64,000 nt of DNA from Stichopus chloronotus (GCA_021234535.1 CM037850.1:21688446-21752445); one strand, 5' to 3'; counted from the stretch's first letter, positions 1-10,632 are shown. Translations and numbers: made by a program. The notes: generated by a model not told the origin, from the letters alone.

Positions 1-59
1 AGGGACTGGCACATGCTTTTTAATGTCACTAAGCATTAAGTCTTGCATGTAGGTAGAAA

Positions 60-400
60 TAATTCCAAAGTTAATAATGAAATGAATGGCATCACTTTGC
101 AGACTATTAATGATGAAAAAGATCTCGGGGTGGTGATTCTCTTAAGACTGGAAGACATATTGTGGAAAATGTAGGTACCTGTAAGGCCAAAAAGAGTGCT
201 TGAAATTATTAGAAGGTACATGATATATTAAGATGAGGAGATTTTGCTACCCTTGCATCAGTCCTTGGTGTGTCCAATTCTGAGTACTGTAGCCCAGCTT
301 GGACCCTCTGTTTGAAACAGGACATAATACTTATTGTGTAAGTTCAGAGGCATTTCATGCATATGATTCCTAATCTTACTGAGTAACCTTATTTATTGTA
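60..400 (+). mobile_element. LINE remnant, C-terminal end of a CR1/L2-type ORF
   Basis: Broken plus-strand translation gives NGITLQTINDEKDLGVVI, then SEYCSPAWTLCLKQD, then VQRHFMHMIPNLTE. These match the C-terminal block that follows the reverse transcriptase in CR1/L2-type LINEs: the 'DLGV' stretch, the 'EYCSPAW.P.LKKDI' stretch and the 'VQRRFTRMIP.L' stretch. Frames change and stops interrupt, so it is a dead relic. The rest of the element would lie off the left edge. The family is inferred from the protein motifs only. Confidence 0.5.
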
Positions 401-419
401 GTAGATTGGACTGACAGTA

Positions 420-1180
420 CTTGGACTAATGTCATTACACTGGAGGCGTTTCAGAGCAGACCTTTTTGAGGTCTTCCATCAAGTTCATGATCTTGAAGAT
501 GTTTACAATCGGGTCTTGTTCACCATAGCCCCCAAGTTCCGAGAGGCTAAATGCGGGTCCACCTCCATAGCTCCCAAATTCCAAGAAGCTAGATGCGGGT
601 CCATCTCTGACCTGTCCATCGGTGGACCACCGTGTTCCCCCTCCTTTTCCAAAATTTTTGAATTTTAGAAGTGTCTAAACAAAATTTGGTGGCACTCTTT
701 TAGCAAATCAGTTGACACAATTTGTTTGGGTCGCAGCCAAAAATATCCGTACAGATTCTCACGAACTAGCAAAAGTTAAACTCCTCCGACTGGTAATTAT
801 CATCGACTAATTGTAATTCATAAATTCTGGTGCGGTACATACAGTTAGTCAGAGGCCACTCAGTATCTTTGTGAGCGTTTGATACTACCCGGAGATCGAT
901 CGTCTGACCATGTCGCTTCGCATATCAACAGTAACACTGAAATTGTACTGCGCACAGAGAGACTTCCAGTTGCGTTTTTTGACGTTTTAGGGTTAAAAAT
1001 GCACGGCGTGATTATATTCCAATGCCTTCCTTGGTGTTGATATACTTTGTGGAAAACTTACCTGTTCAACGATTGCACCTTCTACGAAGGTTAGGGTGTT
1101 GTGACAACAAACGTAGCACTTGAAGGATGCACTGCAGCGCGATCAGTGAATGTATGCCTACTATATACTGTAAATGAAAT
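420..1180. other. No recognisable feature
   Basis: Unassigned AT-rich sequence. A short motif, 'atagcycccaartycc.agaggcta', is imperfectly duplicated at about 526-600. I see no coding region, RNA gene or clear transposon end. Confidence 0.4.
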
Positions 1181-1222
1181 AGTTGAATTTGTGTGTAGAG
1201 TTGGAAGTTTCCAGCAAGTATA

Positions 1223-1530
1223 CAGTGCTTGATTTGTGCGTGGCACGAACAAGACTGGGAAGATTTGACATGCAGGTTTTGCAGAGGGTTGGGCGGGTCA
1301 ATGGGTTGGGTGTTCAAATGTGGGTCAAACCCGCAAAATGCAAGTCACTTAGGAGGTACAGTATGGTTCACTTAGAGGGACACTGGCATTACCAGAGGCT
1401 AGGCCTATGCTTTTAAACTTACGAGGGGCAATGTAGATAGGAAACATTTCATATTGTTAATGCCAGGAATAGCCTCCCAGCCGAAGCAGTCAATTTTACT
1501 AGCTCTTTCTCACGAAAGACAGACTGATGA
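1223..1530. repeat. Direct repeat, copy 1 (about 300 bp)
   Basis: The segment from 'gtggcacgaacaagactggg' to 'cacgaaagacagactgatga' recurs at about 2165-2455 with only a few substitutions and small indels. No protein can be recognised in either copy. It looks like a recent segmental duplication, or two copies of a non-autonomous repeat, flanking about 630 bp of other repeats. Confidence 0.75.
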
Positions 1531-1734
1531 TTGGAGCAACTGCAAAATACAACGTCCCGGTGAAACAGTACCCTAAAAAATCTCGGAGGCGAACTGCACT
1601 GTGGTTCTCCCTTGTGCTTCCAATAGAAATCTTGTGCATAATCATAAGCTTTCAAGGCTATGTTGGATGCATCTGCGCTAGCTATATCATTCAAATTTTT
1701 TGTAAAGTCCCATAGTTTTAAGTCATTGGTGGTG

Positions 1735-2100
1735 GTGCAGTCACAGCAGTCCCAGTGTTGGCGGATTGAATATTTTCTTGAAAACATTCTAAATCCACTG
1801 ATTCTATCATCTGAGTGTAGGCGCAGTCGCAGTTCCAGTGGTGGCCGATCGAATACTTTGTTGAAAACATTAGTCTAATTTCACTGATTCTATCACCTGA
1901 GTGGAGGCGCAGCGCAGTCCCAGTGGTAGCTAACAAGGAGTGGCCATTTTGAGAACGACTCAACATGTGATTGGGATACACTATTGCTTAAAAATATTTT
2001 AAGTTCACTGGGCCTCTAGTGTGGTGTGGAGGCGCAGTCGCAGTAGTCGTTCATTTACAAAACATACATGTACGATTCACTGTGACCACGACTGCGCCTC
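1735..2100. repeat. Short tandem block rich in 'aggcgcagtcgcagt'
   Basis: A unit of roughly 110 bp, containing 'ctgattctatca.ctgagtg.aggcgcag' and 'ccagtggtggc', is repeated with divergence at about 1740, 1800 and 1905. The core recurs at about 2027. An inverted copy, 'actgcgcctccgga', lies near 2089. The block sits between the two copies of the 300-bp direct repeat. Function is unknown; a transposon terminus is possible. Confidence 0.55.
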
Positions 2101-2151
2101 CGGAGTCTATAGTCATACTCATATGTCTTAGAGAGACGTATTCTGCAGTTG

Positions 2152-2455
2152 TACTGTGCTTGATATTTGTGTGTGGCACTAACAAGACTGGGAAGATTTG
2201 AAATGCAGGTTTTTCAGAGGGCTGGGCGGGTCAGTGGGTTCGGGTGTTCAAATGTGGGTCAAACCCGCAAAATGCGAGTCACTTAGGAGGTATGGTTCAC
2301 TTTGAGGGACACTGGCATTACCAGAGGCTAGGCCTATGCTTTTAACCTTACGAGGGGCAATGAAGATAGGAAACATTTCACATTGCTCATGCCAGGAATA
2401 GCCTCCAAGCAGTCAATTTTACTAGCTCTTCTCACGAAAGACAGACTGATGATGA
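2152..2455. repeat. Direct repeat, copy 2 (about 300 bp)
   Basis: Near-identical direct copy of the segment at 1223-1530, in the same orientation. Differences include the loss of 'tacag' before 'tatggttcac' and of a few bases in 'cctcccagccgaagcag'. Confidence 0.75.
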
Positions 2456-2459
2456 TGTT

Positions 2460-3130
2460 GGGGGATAATATGAGTCTTGTTTGATTCACTTCCTCGCCGG
2501 CAATCAGATATATTCAAATGGCCTACACAGGCTACGGAGTACGGGTGAATACATGTTACGCATAGGACCTAGGCCATTTAGCCAGTCTTGCTCAGGAACC
2601 AAACTGTCTTACTGTAGTACTACTACTATTCAATAGTAGTACTGTAATATACATCCGTACCGTAGGAATACTTACATCATCAGGTTGTTCCAAGTATTCA
2701 CTGTCTCCAGAGAAACAATCCATGCATGCGCCCATGGTTCTTGAGAACGCGTCAAACAGACTTCGCGAATTTTAACAGAAACTGAATCAACGCTGTTGGG
2801 CTGACATAGGTAAACGGAAAGCCTAGGCTCTTACTGTTCTTGTCTTTAGCTAGCCTTGGTTTGTTTGTTTACATTGTCCGTCTATATGGAGGAAAATATG
2901 AAATAGAGGGCGAACTTCCATTTGCTTATGATTTCATGGGGAGATATCTATAACGGCGGTCTTAACAATAAAGGTACTCGACTAAGTAAGTTTTGTTGGC
3001 GCACGTGTGTAAAAAATGGATGGGAAAAAAAAAAGAAAAAAAAAGTCTATGCGAAGCGATTTTCAAATACACTTTGCTTACAGAGGTATCAGTTATACGT
3101 CCTATCCTAAGTTATTATTTGGCATACCTG
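2460..3130. other. No recognisable feature
   Basis: Unassigned sequence with a short A-rich run near 3025-3045. I see no gene, RNA or transposon end. Confidence 0.4.
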
Positions 3131-3136
3131 TGGCAG

Positions 3137-3300
3137 GTCTCCCAGGGGCGGATCCAGGTTTTCTCCAAGGGATGGGGGGGTGACCATCATGGCTGCTGGA
3201 TGGGTGATGCTCGTCCGGGGGGTGGGGGTCTAAGGGGAAGCATGGTGTGTCCACCGACCCTCCTGCAAAATTTCTGCTCACCTAGGCCGGGTGGGCTAAA
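3137..3300 (+). repeat. Dispersed repeat beginning 'ggggcggatccag'
   Basis: The stretch opens with 'aggggcggatccaggttttc' and is followed by G-rich runs. The same opening is found in inverse orientation at about 46565-46580, again next to a long G run. I infer a dispersed non-autonomous element whose end is GGGCGGATCCAG followed by a G tract. No coding capacity is seen. Confidence 0.5.
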
Positions 3301-3925
3301 TACAAAGTGGTGCTACATTTGATGCTATAGACAATGACCATATCTCTAGAATATCTATATTTTTTCAGTGATTATTATTTTTTTCATCTTGTTTGATGAA
3401 ATATTCGTTCTTAAGTCGACTTTAACTCGGTGAACTTCTGTACCCTCTGGCATGGGAAGAAATGCCAGTTGATATTTCAACCCATGCCCCTGTTATGTGC
3501 AGGCAGGGCCGTATAGGAAAAGGGTCATATCTTTGGGGGTGAAGGTCCCAAATTCTGACTGGCTGGATTTTCAGAGTGCGGGAGAGACACAGCAACAGTT
3601 TCGGACATTACCACATACCTTATCAGAAAGACTGGATGCAGAACTTTACAAGCGAGGTGGTGCAGTTTTCAGGAAAAGGGCACTGAGCACCAGGTTTGAC
3701 GAAACAAAATGTATGGAGGAGAGGGGCTGAGTAACGGCAGGACTATCTAAGTGGGGCGCCACATCGTTTGGCGAGAAGATTGCAAGAAAAATTTGGCTTT
3801 CCAAATCCCCATAATACCGCAGGAAACAACACTTTCTGCCAGGCCTTTCTCGTCAAATCGGCACCGTCCATTCTTACCTTTCTTACTGATACATATGCAG
3901 GGATGATCCTTAAGCAACTGAAAAT
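3300..3925. other. No recognisable feature
   Basis: Unassigned sequence. Short open frames occur on both strands but none resembles a known protein. Confidence 0.4.
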
Positions 3926-3927
3926 GG

Positions 3928-4620
3928 TTGTCCGAAGGACAACCAGCTGCAAAAATTTGGTCGTCCTCCCAAAAATTTGGTCGTCCTCCACAACGGACAT
4001 ATAAAAACAAGAAATGTGCAAAATGTGTATTTTGCACAGTCAAGACCATGTTTTTATTTGTCTTTCTTATACAGGTTGAAACTTTCCACAGCTAAATTAT
4101 ACACTGACTTGTAACTTAAAAGTAATGCTCAGGGTTTCTCCAAATGGAAGGGGGGGGGGGGGGGGGGTTCCAGAAGGAGGCTGGTAAAATTCCACCTTTT
4201 CACTTCGATAACAAAAAATGTCATTATCTAGAATCACTGATGCTGTAAAGTATATATCATGTAGAAGAAAATCTCTGTATAATATAATGTTTGTTTCAAA
4301 TCAAAATATGGCCACATATGGCGGAATTCTTCGACTGCGATTCATCTATCTGGTACTTGCTGTGTACAGTATGTGCATGTCTGGTACGGTAAAATCAGTT
4401 GAAACATGATCGTACACTGAGGCTGTTTGTTTGGCTTTTCACGTACCGTGGATTTCAGGTTGTTTTGGCGGTTTTTTGTGCAAGAAAACAGATGTTTTGG
4501 AATGGAGTTCATGCATGTTAAATATTTTGGTTGCATCTCAGTGTGTCATAATATAAATGACCAGGGGTAAAATTTGGTCGTCCAAAGGACAACCTGAGGT
4601 AGTAACTACGGTCGTCCTAC
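3928..4620. repeat. Segment bounded by 'ggtcgtcc / ggacaacc' hairpins, with a G18 tract
   Basis: At 3928-3990, 'ggttgtccgaaggacaacc' forms a small hairpin and 'aaaaatttggtcgtcctcc' is repeated twice. At 4566-4617, 'aatttggtcgtccaaaggac' and 'ggtcgtcct' recur. A run of 18 G lies at 4150-4167. The matching hairpin motifs at both ends suggest a small non-autonomous DNA element of about 700 bp, but I could not define target-site duplications. Confidence 0.35.
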
Positions 4621-5220
4621 AGAAATACATGGAAATTGTGAAACATTACACAATGGAAATTATACATAGAACTGGAAAAGTGTCACCCTCTGTCAGTGGC
4701 ATACAGTACCTACCGGTATCTTTTTTTTTGCAAGGTGTCACAACTTTTACTTCTACAAGACGATCTACTTCCCTCATTAACCACTCGGTTTACATTTCAG
4801 TAAAAGGCTCTATGCAAAACTGAAAACATCATTCCCGTATCATATCCTTCAATATGATATGAAGTTCAAGAATACACAACACCCGAAAGCCGTATATTGT
4901 GGCCCGTCCGAATATTTCTCCTCAGTCCAATAGGTGGCGCAGCGATGAACCTATAGCGTGCCCGTATTCGAGGGCCTAATGAAACCCGGCCCCACTAAAA
5001 CGCTCAAGTATTAATGCAGGATCGATGCAGGGACATAGAACATTTGGCCATTTACACATTGTTTCCAAGTTGTTGTAAGTTGTAACGATTAGGCTAGGCC
5101 CTATGGCCTAACCCGTAGGTTTAAGTAATTTGCAACAACAACAAATATTGTACTTGTGCTAATGCATTGTACAATACCGAATATTTGGTCGCCTAAACTG
5201 GCATCTCCGTGGAGTTCATT
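4620..5220. other. No recognisable feature
   Basis: Unassigned AT-rich sequence with no coding or RNA signal that I can support. Confidence 0.4.
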
Positions 5221-5224
5221 CTAA

Positions 5225-5640
5225 GAGAGTACATACGTTGACGTCAAATTTGATGATATCTTTAATTCCAATTTCAAGATATCTTTAAACAAGGTGAAAC
5301 TTACGATATGAGAGGTCATATTTGCTGATATCACTAATTTGAATTAATGATATATGTAAATAAGGCGGAATTAACGATACGTGATGTCATATTTGATTAT
5401 ATCATTAAAATCTAATTGAATGTATCTTTAAGTAAGGCGAAATTGGCAATACTTGACGTCATATTTGCAGACATCATTAAAGCATGAACAGATATCTTGA
5501 AATTAATTTATGATATCATTAACTCTATTAATGATATCAAGAATTCCGATTTTGATATCGTAAATTTCGTATCATTAATGATATCATGATTGATTTAATG
5601 ATATCTGAACTTCGCGTTAATGATATCTTTAATTATTTGA
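5225..5640. repeat. GATATC-rich tandem and palindromic array
   Basis: Roughly four units of about 70 bp share the core 'aaggcgaaattr.cratac.tgacgtcatatttg' followed by 'gatatcattaa'. The unit starts are near 5237, 5288, 5360 and 5434. The array ends in a dense cluster (5490-5640) of 'tgatatcattaatgatatca'-type palindromes with GATATC cores. The whole block is strongly self-complementary and AT-rich. It contains no open frame. It may be an independent satellite or the subterminal region of a fold-back element. Confidence 0.65.
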
Positions 5641-5644
5641 AGAT

Positions 5645-6330
5645 GTCATCAAAACGGGAATAAAAATTAGAAAGGCCCGCCATACATACAGACTTCAATG
5701 ATGTGTAGAATCGCTTGACATATATTTCTTTAAAAGAGCATCAAAATACATATTTATGTATTGTGACCTCTTTCGTTTGCAAAAAGTGGGCAGGGTAAAG
5801 TTTCTTCACTTTGTTTGACTCTCCATACACAATTATTGTGAAGTGATATATTAAAATTCCGGCAAACCTATAAGGCCAACAGAATTTACAAAATGATAAA
5901 CAAGGTTATACGAACTCCATCAGGTATGGCTACATACGACATCCCAAAGGTGCTACTTTTTGGCAGAAATGTAAATGAAATGAAACACAGAATGAACAAT
6001 AGAGAGAAGTTAGAAGAATACCCACTATCCCAATTAAGTTAGATAATGTAAAAGGTTACAAATTTTTGCTTTCTGCTCCAGGCACTAACGAAAACAAGCA
6101 TAACTATTTCATCAACTTGTAACTGTTAATGCATTGTAATTGTCGGAAGGATTGTGTGCGTGTGTGGTGTGATATATGTGTGAAGGATAATAAACAACTG
6201 GTTCATCAATATTTCAAGGTGTATGGTAAATCCTGGAAAATAAAAAAACAAAAACAACAACAACAACAACAACAGCAACAAAAAACAGTGTCACTATGCC
6301 TTTTTAAGTACGAGTAAAACAAATCATAAC
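5645..6330. other. Mostly unassigned; short (CAA)n
   Basis: Unassigned sequence with a short CAA-type microsatellite at about 6247-6285. I searched the minus strand here, and down to position 1, for the missing exons 5 to 9 of the minus-strand SLC22 gene and found none. Confidence 0.4.
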
Positions 6331-6337
6331 TGCCTAC

Positions 6338-6583
6338 CAATTCCAGCAGAGGATTAGTGTAACGGTGAGAGTGGGGGGCTTAAACAGTTGAAGGAAAACT
6401 CTGAAGCCAGTCTCTGTTTCAGTTGTTTTTTTTAAGTCCTCGTCGACGTCGTCGTCGAGAGTGAAGACTGGAGGAGGTGGGAATCCTTTGGCCTTGTTAA
6501 ATGAAGCTATCTTCTGCATAACCTTCTCGGCCTCCTCATGTCTTTCCCTAGATAAAAGCCAGCGCACAGATTCGGGAATAAAC
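6338..6583 (-). CDS. SLC22-like transporter, exon 4 (minus-strand copy)
   Basis: This 246-nt exon encodes the central cytoplasmic loop and the start of TM7 of an SLC22-type major facilitator transporter. It begins with the family motif FIPESVRWLLSRERHEEAEK, matching the usual 'LPESPRWLL..GR..EAEK', and ends 'TLTVTLILCWNW'. The acceptor is 'tttttag|g' and the donor is 'attg|gtaggc'. It enters with one base completing a Trp codon and leaves with two bases (phase 2), exactly like exon 4 of the plus-strand copy at 29250-29498. The frame is intact. The insert FPPPPVFTLDDDVDEDLKK is an acidic, proline-rich loop not shared with the other copy. No following exon was found in the remaining 6.3 kb to the window edge, so the 3' half is either off-window or lost. 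Confidence 0.85.
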
Positions 6584-6799
6584 CTAAAAAATCGGAGATG
6601 AACATATAAAAAAATACTGAAGGCTCAAAATGGATTCAAGAATTTTCGATACATTACTCGACAGAGGAACAAATTTTATCTTCATGGGCTCGAGGTAAGC
6701 AGTATATCTAGAGGGTAGAAGCAACTGGCAGGTTTGTAAGTTAAAGTGATCATCAACCTGTGAAAAGTAATTAAATCCCTTGGGGGAATGGATCATTTT

Positions 6800-6976
6800 G
6801 AAGGCATTATAATAGTAATAATGATTAATAGTAATAGTCATAATAATAGTAATAGTAATAATAATACTAGTAATAATAATAATAGTAATAATAATACTAG
6901 TAATAATAAAAATACTAATAGTAATAATAATAATAATGATAATAATAGTAATAGTAATAATAATAATAATAATAAT

Positions 6977-7010
<34 letters not shown>

Positions 7011-7033
7011 CGATGATGATGATGATTGACTAA
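6800..7033. repeat. (AAT/AGT)n and (GAT)n microsatellite
   Basis: An imperfect trinucleotide array of 'aataatagtaataat' type turns into pure 'gatgatgat' at about 6977-7026. Because the period is three, it leaves long open frames of Asn or His/Ile/Met on both strands. I do not regard these as genes. Confidence 0.95.
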
Positions 7034-7178
7034 TTGACTATCGGATTTAGTATACAGACGGGTGGAGGAAGGGATACGATGGTCACGGAATTTTGGTCCC
7101 CTCTTAAAGTGAAGTCTACTCTCCAAGGTATAATTCGTCCAGATTTTGTTTGTTTTCATTCATGCAATGATTATACAC

Positions 7179-7195
7179 GGGGGGGGGGGGGGGGG
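7179..7195. repeat. G17 homopolymer
   Basis: A run of 17 G following 'ttatacac'. It is one of eight runs of 12 or more G or C in this window. Confidence 0.95.
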
Positions 7196-7223
7196 AGGAC
7201 TGAAACTTTGGCAGTTTAGCTTC

Positions 7224-8060
7224 CTTTGATACTTTCTAAGCGGAGCAAACATCAGAAGACTTGTAGACTCGTATCAGTAGACTCGTATCGTTCGAGAAAA
7301 TGTTTGACAATAGTGCTTGCCAGATCGCACTGGGGAAGGCAGTTCGAAGGCACATTTTCAGAATCCACTCAAGTAGAGACGGTCCCGCATAAAATGACTT
7401 TTTGTCATACATTACCATGTGACAGGGCATGTGGGGCGTCTTTTAAGGACTTTTTTCGAGTGAGGTCTCGTCTGCAGAGTGACGACCTTTGTGCACACCA
7501 CTCTGGCAAAACTGTCTAAGCGGAGGGAAACCGTTAGTTGGTGCTGATCGTACATGAACAATTTTGGCTTTTCAACCCCCTTTACCCTCCAGAATTACTT
7601 TTGCTTGTTCGGCAACAGCACGTTAACCTTCAAAAAATAATGTTAAGGTCGGCGTAAGCTAAAAAAATGCTTGTAACTATCCAAGCGGAGTGACACCAGT
7701 TGCGGACACGGAGCCTCTGGGAAAATTCCCAGATCAGCGGAAATGGTATTCTCAAGCCCAGTTTCTTTTTAAATTTTACATGTAATCCTATCCTCTACAA
7801 ATAAATCAAACTTACACTTTACAGCTTACGTTTTGAAGTATTTTTTTTTGTTCAACAAAATATGATTGGAGGAATGGGTCGCCATCCTAACCACCAACCC
7901 TTTCCCTCTTCGTGTACTCAAGAGAAGTTAAAAGGTTGCAAAACTTGCCGGGTTAGTTATTTAAAATGATCCCTTTGACCCTATCTAAGGGGAGTACCGC
8001 CATCGTTCGAGGCTATTTTTGACAAGAATTCTTGCCAGATCGCAGACAGTAGTACTTCGC
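7224..8060. repeat. Diverged repeats sharing 'ctatctaagcggagt'
   Basis: The motif 'ct.tctaagcggag' occurs at about 7228, 7515, 7677 (ctatccaagcggagtg) and 7982 (ctatctaaggggagta). Copies 1 and 4 also share 'atcgttcgaga', 'tttgacaa' and 'cttgccagatcgca' downstream. Spacing is irregular, about 290, 160 and 305 bp. This is an old, degenerate tandem family with no coding signal. Confidence 0.5.
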
Positions 8061-8329
8061 ATTTTCAACATGAAAGGTTTCCGAAAAAAAAATAATGGTA
8101 ACGGGGCGTCACTCGACACTTACTTGGTTATTTAAAATGACAAAACATTTGACTCCGTTCCTTTATAGAGAATTTGGACACTCCTGTTGTGAATCATCAT
8201 CCGATATGAAAAATTAGAATCTCCCGCGTCGCTTTGTTACATTGGAAAGTGTTCAACCGTGTACACCCAATTTATTTTTTTATGCATATACCTGTGTGTA
8301 CCATCACGATAGACGAATTGTGATGTGCA

Positions 8330-8578
8330 GCTCACACCGTGACGGGCTGAGCCACCAGAGGAGCCCAGAGGGACCCGGCCCACCAGAGGTACCTCGCGCA
8401 CGCTAAAGTTAAACTCATTCCAGTAGCTGTACGTTCATTCACTCATTTCTTGTAATTTATGTTGTAAAAGTAATTATATTTTGACATTAACAAATCCGCC
8501 TCTCATTTTCTACTTAATATCACCTGTCTTGGTTTGTCTTTTGTTCATAATATCTCGACTTCATAACACCTGTATATG
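8330..8578 (+). mobile_element. Partial LTR of the Gmr1-like family
   Basis: From 'gggctgagccaccagaggag' to 'tatctcgacttcataaca' this segment matches the reverse complement of the 5' LTR of the Ty3/gypsy element at 58051-58739. Both contain 'ttgtaatttatgttgtaaaa' or a close variant, 'gcctctcatttyctact' and 'atatcacctgtct.ggtttg'. Identity is roughly 85 per cent by eye. It ends in TAACA like the full LTR, but the first part of the LTR (TGTTATAATG...) is not seen upstream of about 8325. I read it as a truncated solo LTR in plus orientation, 360 bp downstream of SLC22 exon 3. Confidence 0.7.
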
Positions 8579-8940
8579 TCCAATTTTACGTAGGAGGGGG
8601 GTCTCAGATCTCCTCTGAGCATTTCACAAGTTCCTGTCTCCAAAGAATAGTTAGTAAACTTTTTAAGGACAGTCTAACTTAATAGGGCATATGTTAACAA
8701 ATACACTGTGAAGCTTGCCCCCACCCCCCGGAGGGAATTAATGAAAATGAGCAGATTTGTGAAGTAGGTGGTGGGTTGATACTATATTCACAGTTCCCCA
8801 GGAGTATGGGACATGTCCCCCCCTGTCCCCCACCGATTGACCCCCTTGCATCGGTGTTCATTTTTTTTCTAAGGGGTACGTAAGCATTGTTGGATGCATG
8901 AGGTCCAAATCTTGACTGATTTCGAAGCGAATCGACTTAC
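8579..8940. other. No recognisable feature
   Basis: Intron 3 sequence of the minus-strand SLC22 copy, with G/C runs. Nothing is recognised. Confidence 0.4.
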
Positions 8941-9137
8941 CAAGAAAAAGCCAAGATCAGAACAGAAGGTATCATCAAAACTATGTTGAGATATCGCCAA
9001 TCGCGAAAGATATAAGCAATACCGGCCATAGTCATCAATCCACCGGAAACCAAACATGTTGGAACCATACCGAAAATAGGACGATGTCTTGGGACTAAGG
9101 ACTCAAAGAGTAAGTTAAGAATACGAATTCGCACTCC
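8941..9137 (-). CDS. SLC22-like transporter, exon 3 (minus-strand copy)
   Basis: This 197-nt exon encodes the end of TM4, TM5 and TM6: GVRIRILNLLFESLVPRHRP, a hydrophobic stretch around 'GMVPTCLVSGGLMTMAGIAY', then 'IFRDWRYLNIVLMIPSVLIL'. The 'FESLVPRHRP' segment corresponds to the conserved 'E.vgpk.R' of SLC22 and related transporters. It is bounded by 'tttgcag|gg' and 'ttcttg|gtaagt', enters in phase 0 and leaves in phase 2. The frame is open throughout, unlike the homologous plus-strand exon, which has a 4-base insertion. Splice sites and length match the paralogue exactly once that insertion is allowed for. Confidence 0.88.
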
Positions 9138-9139
9138 CT

Positions 9140-9960
9140 GCAAACAAGATATCACAAAAATGAAAATGTTTATTATTTTATTCTCTTTCTAAGATATCAT
9201 CCATAATATTCACTTAAATTGTATCTCTTCTGAGAAAATACACCATTCAGAAGTAACTAAATAATGTATTTTTTTGCAAAATGATTACTTTTGTCCTTGA
9301 AGAAAACTTACTGCACATGTGCATATGAGATTCTTTACCATTCTATCAGTTAAGCATAATAGTTTTATCAGAGCAAGCTTCCTTAGATGTGAAAAAATGG
9401 CTTGTAAGTTGAGCTTCAGCCAGCACGAGCCTAAAAATGTGCCACGTAGGACGTAGGATCCATTTTTACACTCCTCGTGTTTCTGGCAAGGTCTTGGAAG
9501 CACAAACTCTTTCGTTCAGAGATTATGAAAACCCAATGAATGTCTACATTTGGTAAGATACTTTTAGTGCATGAAACCAGAGAGGCTGTTACTCTGATGG
9601 ACGTAAAATTTAACTACTGCTTAATTTAAGACACTAAATGAACAGCAATATGCAATCTAGATTTGTCGGTACTATCTCACAACTGATTGATTTCTATAAC
9701 CAAACTCGTACCTCAAATATTTACTAAGATAATTCATTTTTCGAATTCTTTGAGATGTTTCCTGATAATGAGAACGAAGAAGCGGAGAATTCCTTCAATA
9801 ACCTTTAAACTTGCTAGTCTTCAAATTATGATTACTAATCGTCATCATTGCTTTAGTTCGTTGTTTCAACCTCAATATCTTCATCGTTACGCTACTGTCG
9901 TCATTCTCCTCATTCGATCATTGCTATGACTATGATCATCGTCATAGTGATCTCTATAAA
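9140..9960. other. Intron sequence, nothing recognised
   Basis: Part of intron 2 of the minus-strand SLC22 copy. I see no transposon end or RNA gene. Confidence 0.4.
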
Positions 9961-9984
9961 CATTCTCGTCGTCCACTACATCGT

Positions 9985-10165
9985 CATCATGGTAAAATAT
10001 CGCTCATTATTGCAATCTGCCTGATAATAGTGGTCATTGAAACTATACCATTATCGTCATTAACAGTCAACATTCGTCATCATTGCAATGGAATTGCATG
10101 ATAATAGTGGTTCTTGAAAATATCTCATCATCGTTATTAATCGTCAACATCGTCATTTTTGCTTG
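9985..10165. repeat. Two diverged 95-bp direct repeats rich in 'cgtcat'
   Basis: 'attgcaatctgcctgataat' and 'attgcaatggaattgcatga' open two adjacent copies. Both run through 'aatagtggt..ttgaaa', 'atcatcgttattaa' and 'cgtcaacat'. The sequence is related to the ATC-type microsatellite that starts near 9840. Confidence 0.55.
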
Positions 10166-10401
10166 CATGGTCATTTTCGCTCCCTTCACATTAGTTACTA
10201 TTTTTATAACAGTTATCATCTACTGACACCGGGCGAAGAGACCGACCCTTCGCTCTCGCTGTGACGTCATAGATCTTGATGCACAGTAAGTTTTATATCC
10301 TTTCATCAAGAAGAGTCCATTTGCGTAAATTAATACTCTATAAATTTATTACGAATGTGATTATCCGAAATTAAAAGACCAAATTTATTCTTCAAAAATA
10401 C

Positions 10402-10632
10402 CTTGAATATCGCTCCTAGTAGAAACCGGAGGACTGCAAATGCGGCGTAGCTTTTGACCAAAGAGACGGAGAGCCACAAGGCGTTGAAGAGTATCAAGGA
10501 GATAATAATAGTTGGTCGTCTGCCATATCGATCTGCTATCGGTCCTCCAAAAACAGATCCAACAGCAAACCCAGCCAGGACCATAGTTTGAGACAGACGG
10601 GGAAGTACATCTTTACCACACACAAGAGACCA
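10402..10632 (-). CDS. SLC22-like transporter, exon 2 (minus-strand copy)
   Basis: This 231-nt (77-codon) exon encodes TM2 and TM3 and the signature of the major facilitator superfamily. It starts WSLVCGKDVLPRLSQTMVLA, matching the 'W.LVC....L..l.qs' motif of SLC22, then GGPIADRYGRRP (MFS motif A between TM2 and TM3), and ends 'VLRFLLGAIFK'. It is bounded by 'ttcttgcag|tgg' and 'ttcaag|gtattt', both phase 0. Length and phases are identical to plus-strand exon 2 at 27697-27927. The frame is intact. The exon lies about 120 bp downstream of a 26-bp minisatellite in intron 1. Confidence 0.9.

Noticed and set aside
1449..1787. 112-codon minus-strand frame
   Set aside because: It lies within the duplicated 300-bp segment and adjoining repeats. 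I recognise no domain and the second repeat copy does not keep the frame.
1..6330. Search for exons 5 to 9 of the minus-strand SLC22 copy
   Set aside because: No minus-strand match to the TM7-TM12 segments seen in the plus copy was found by eye, so I did not annotate them.
6584..7159. 191-codon minus-strand frame rich in His and Ile
   Set aside because: It is translation of the AAT/GAT microsatellite with random flanks.
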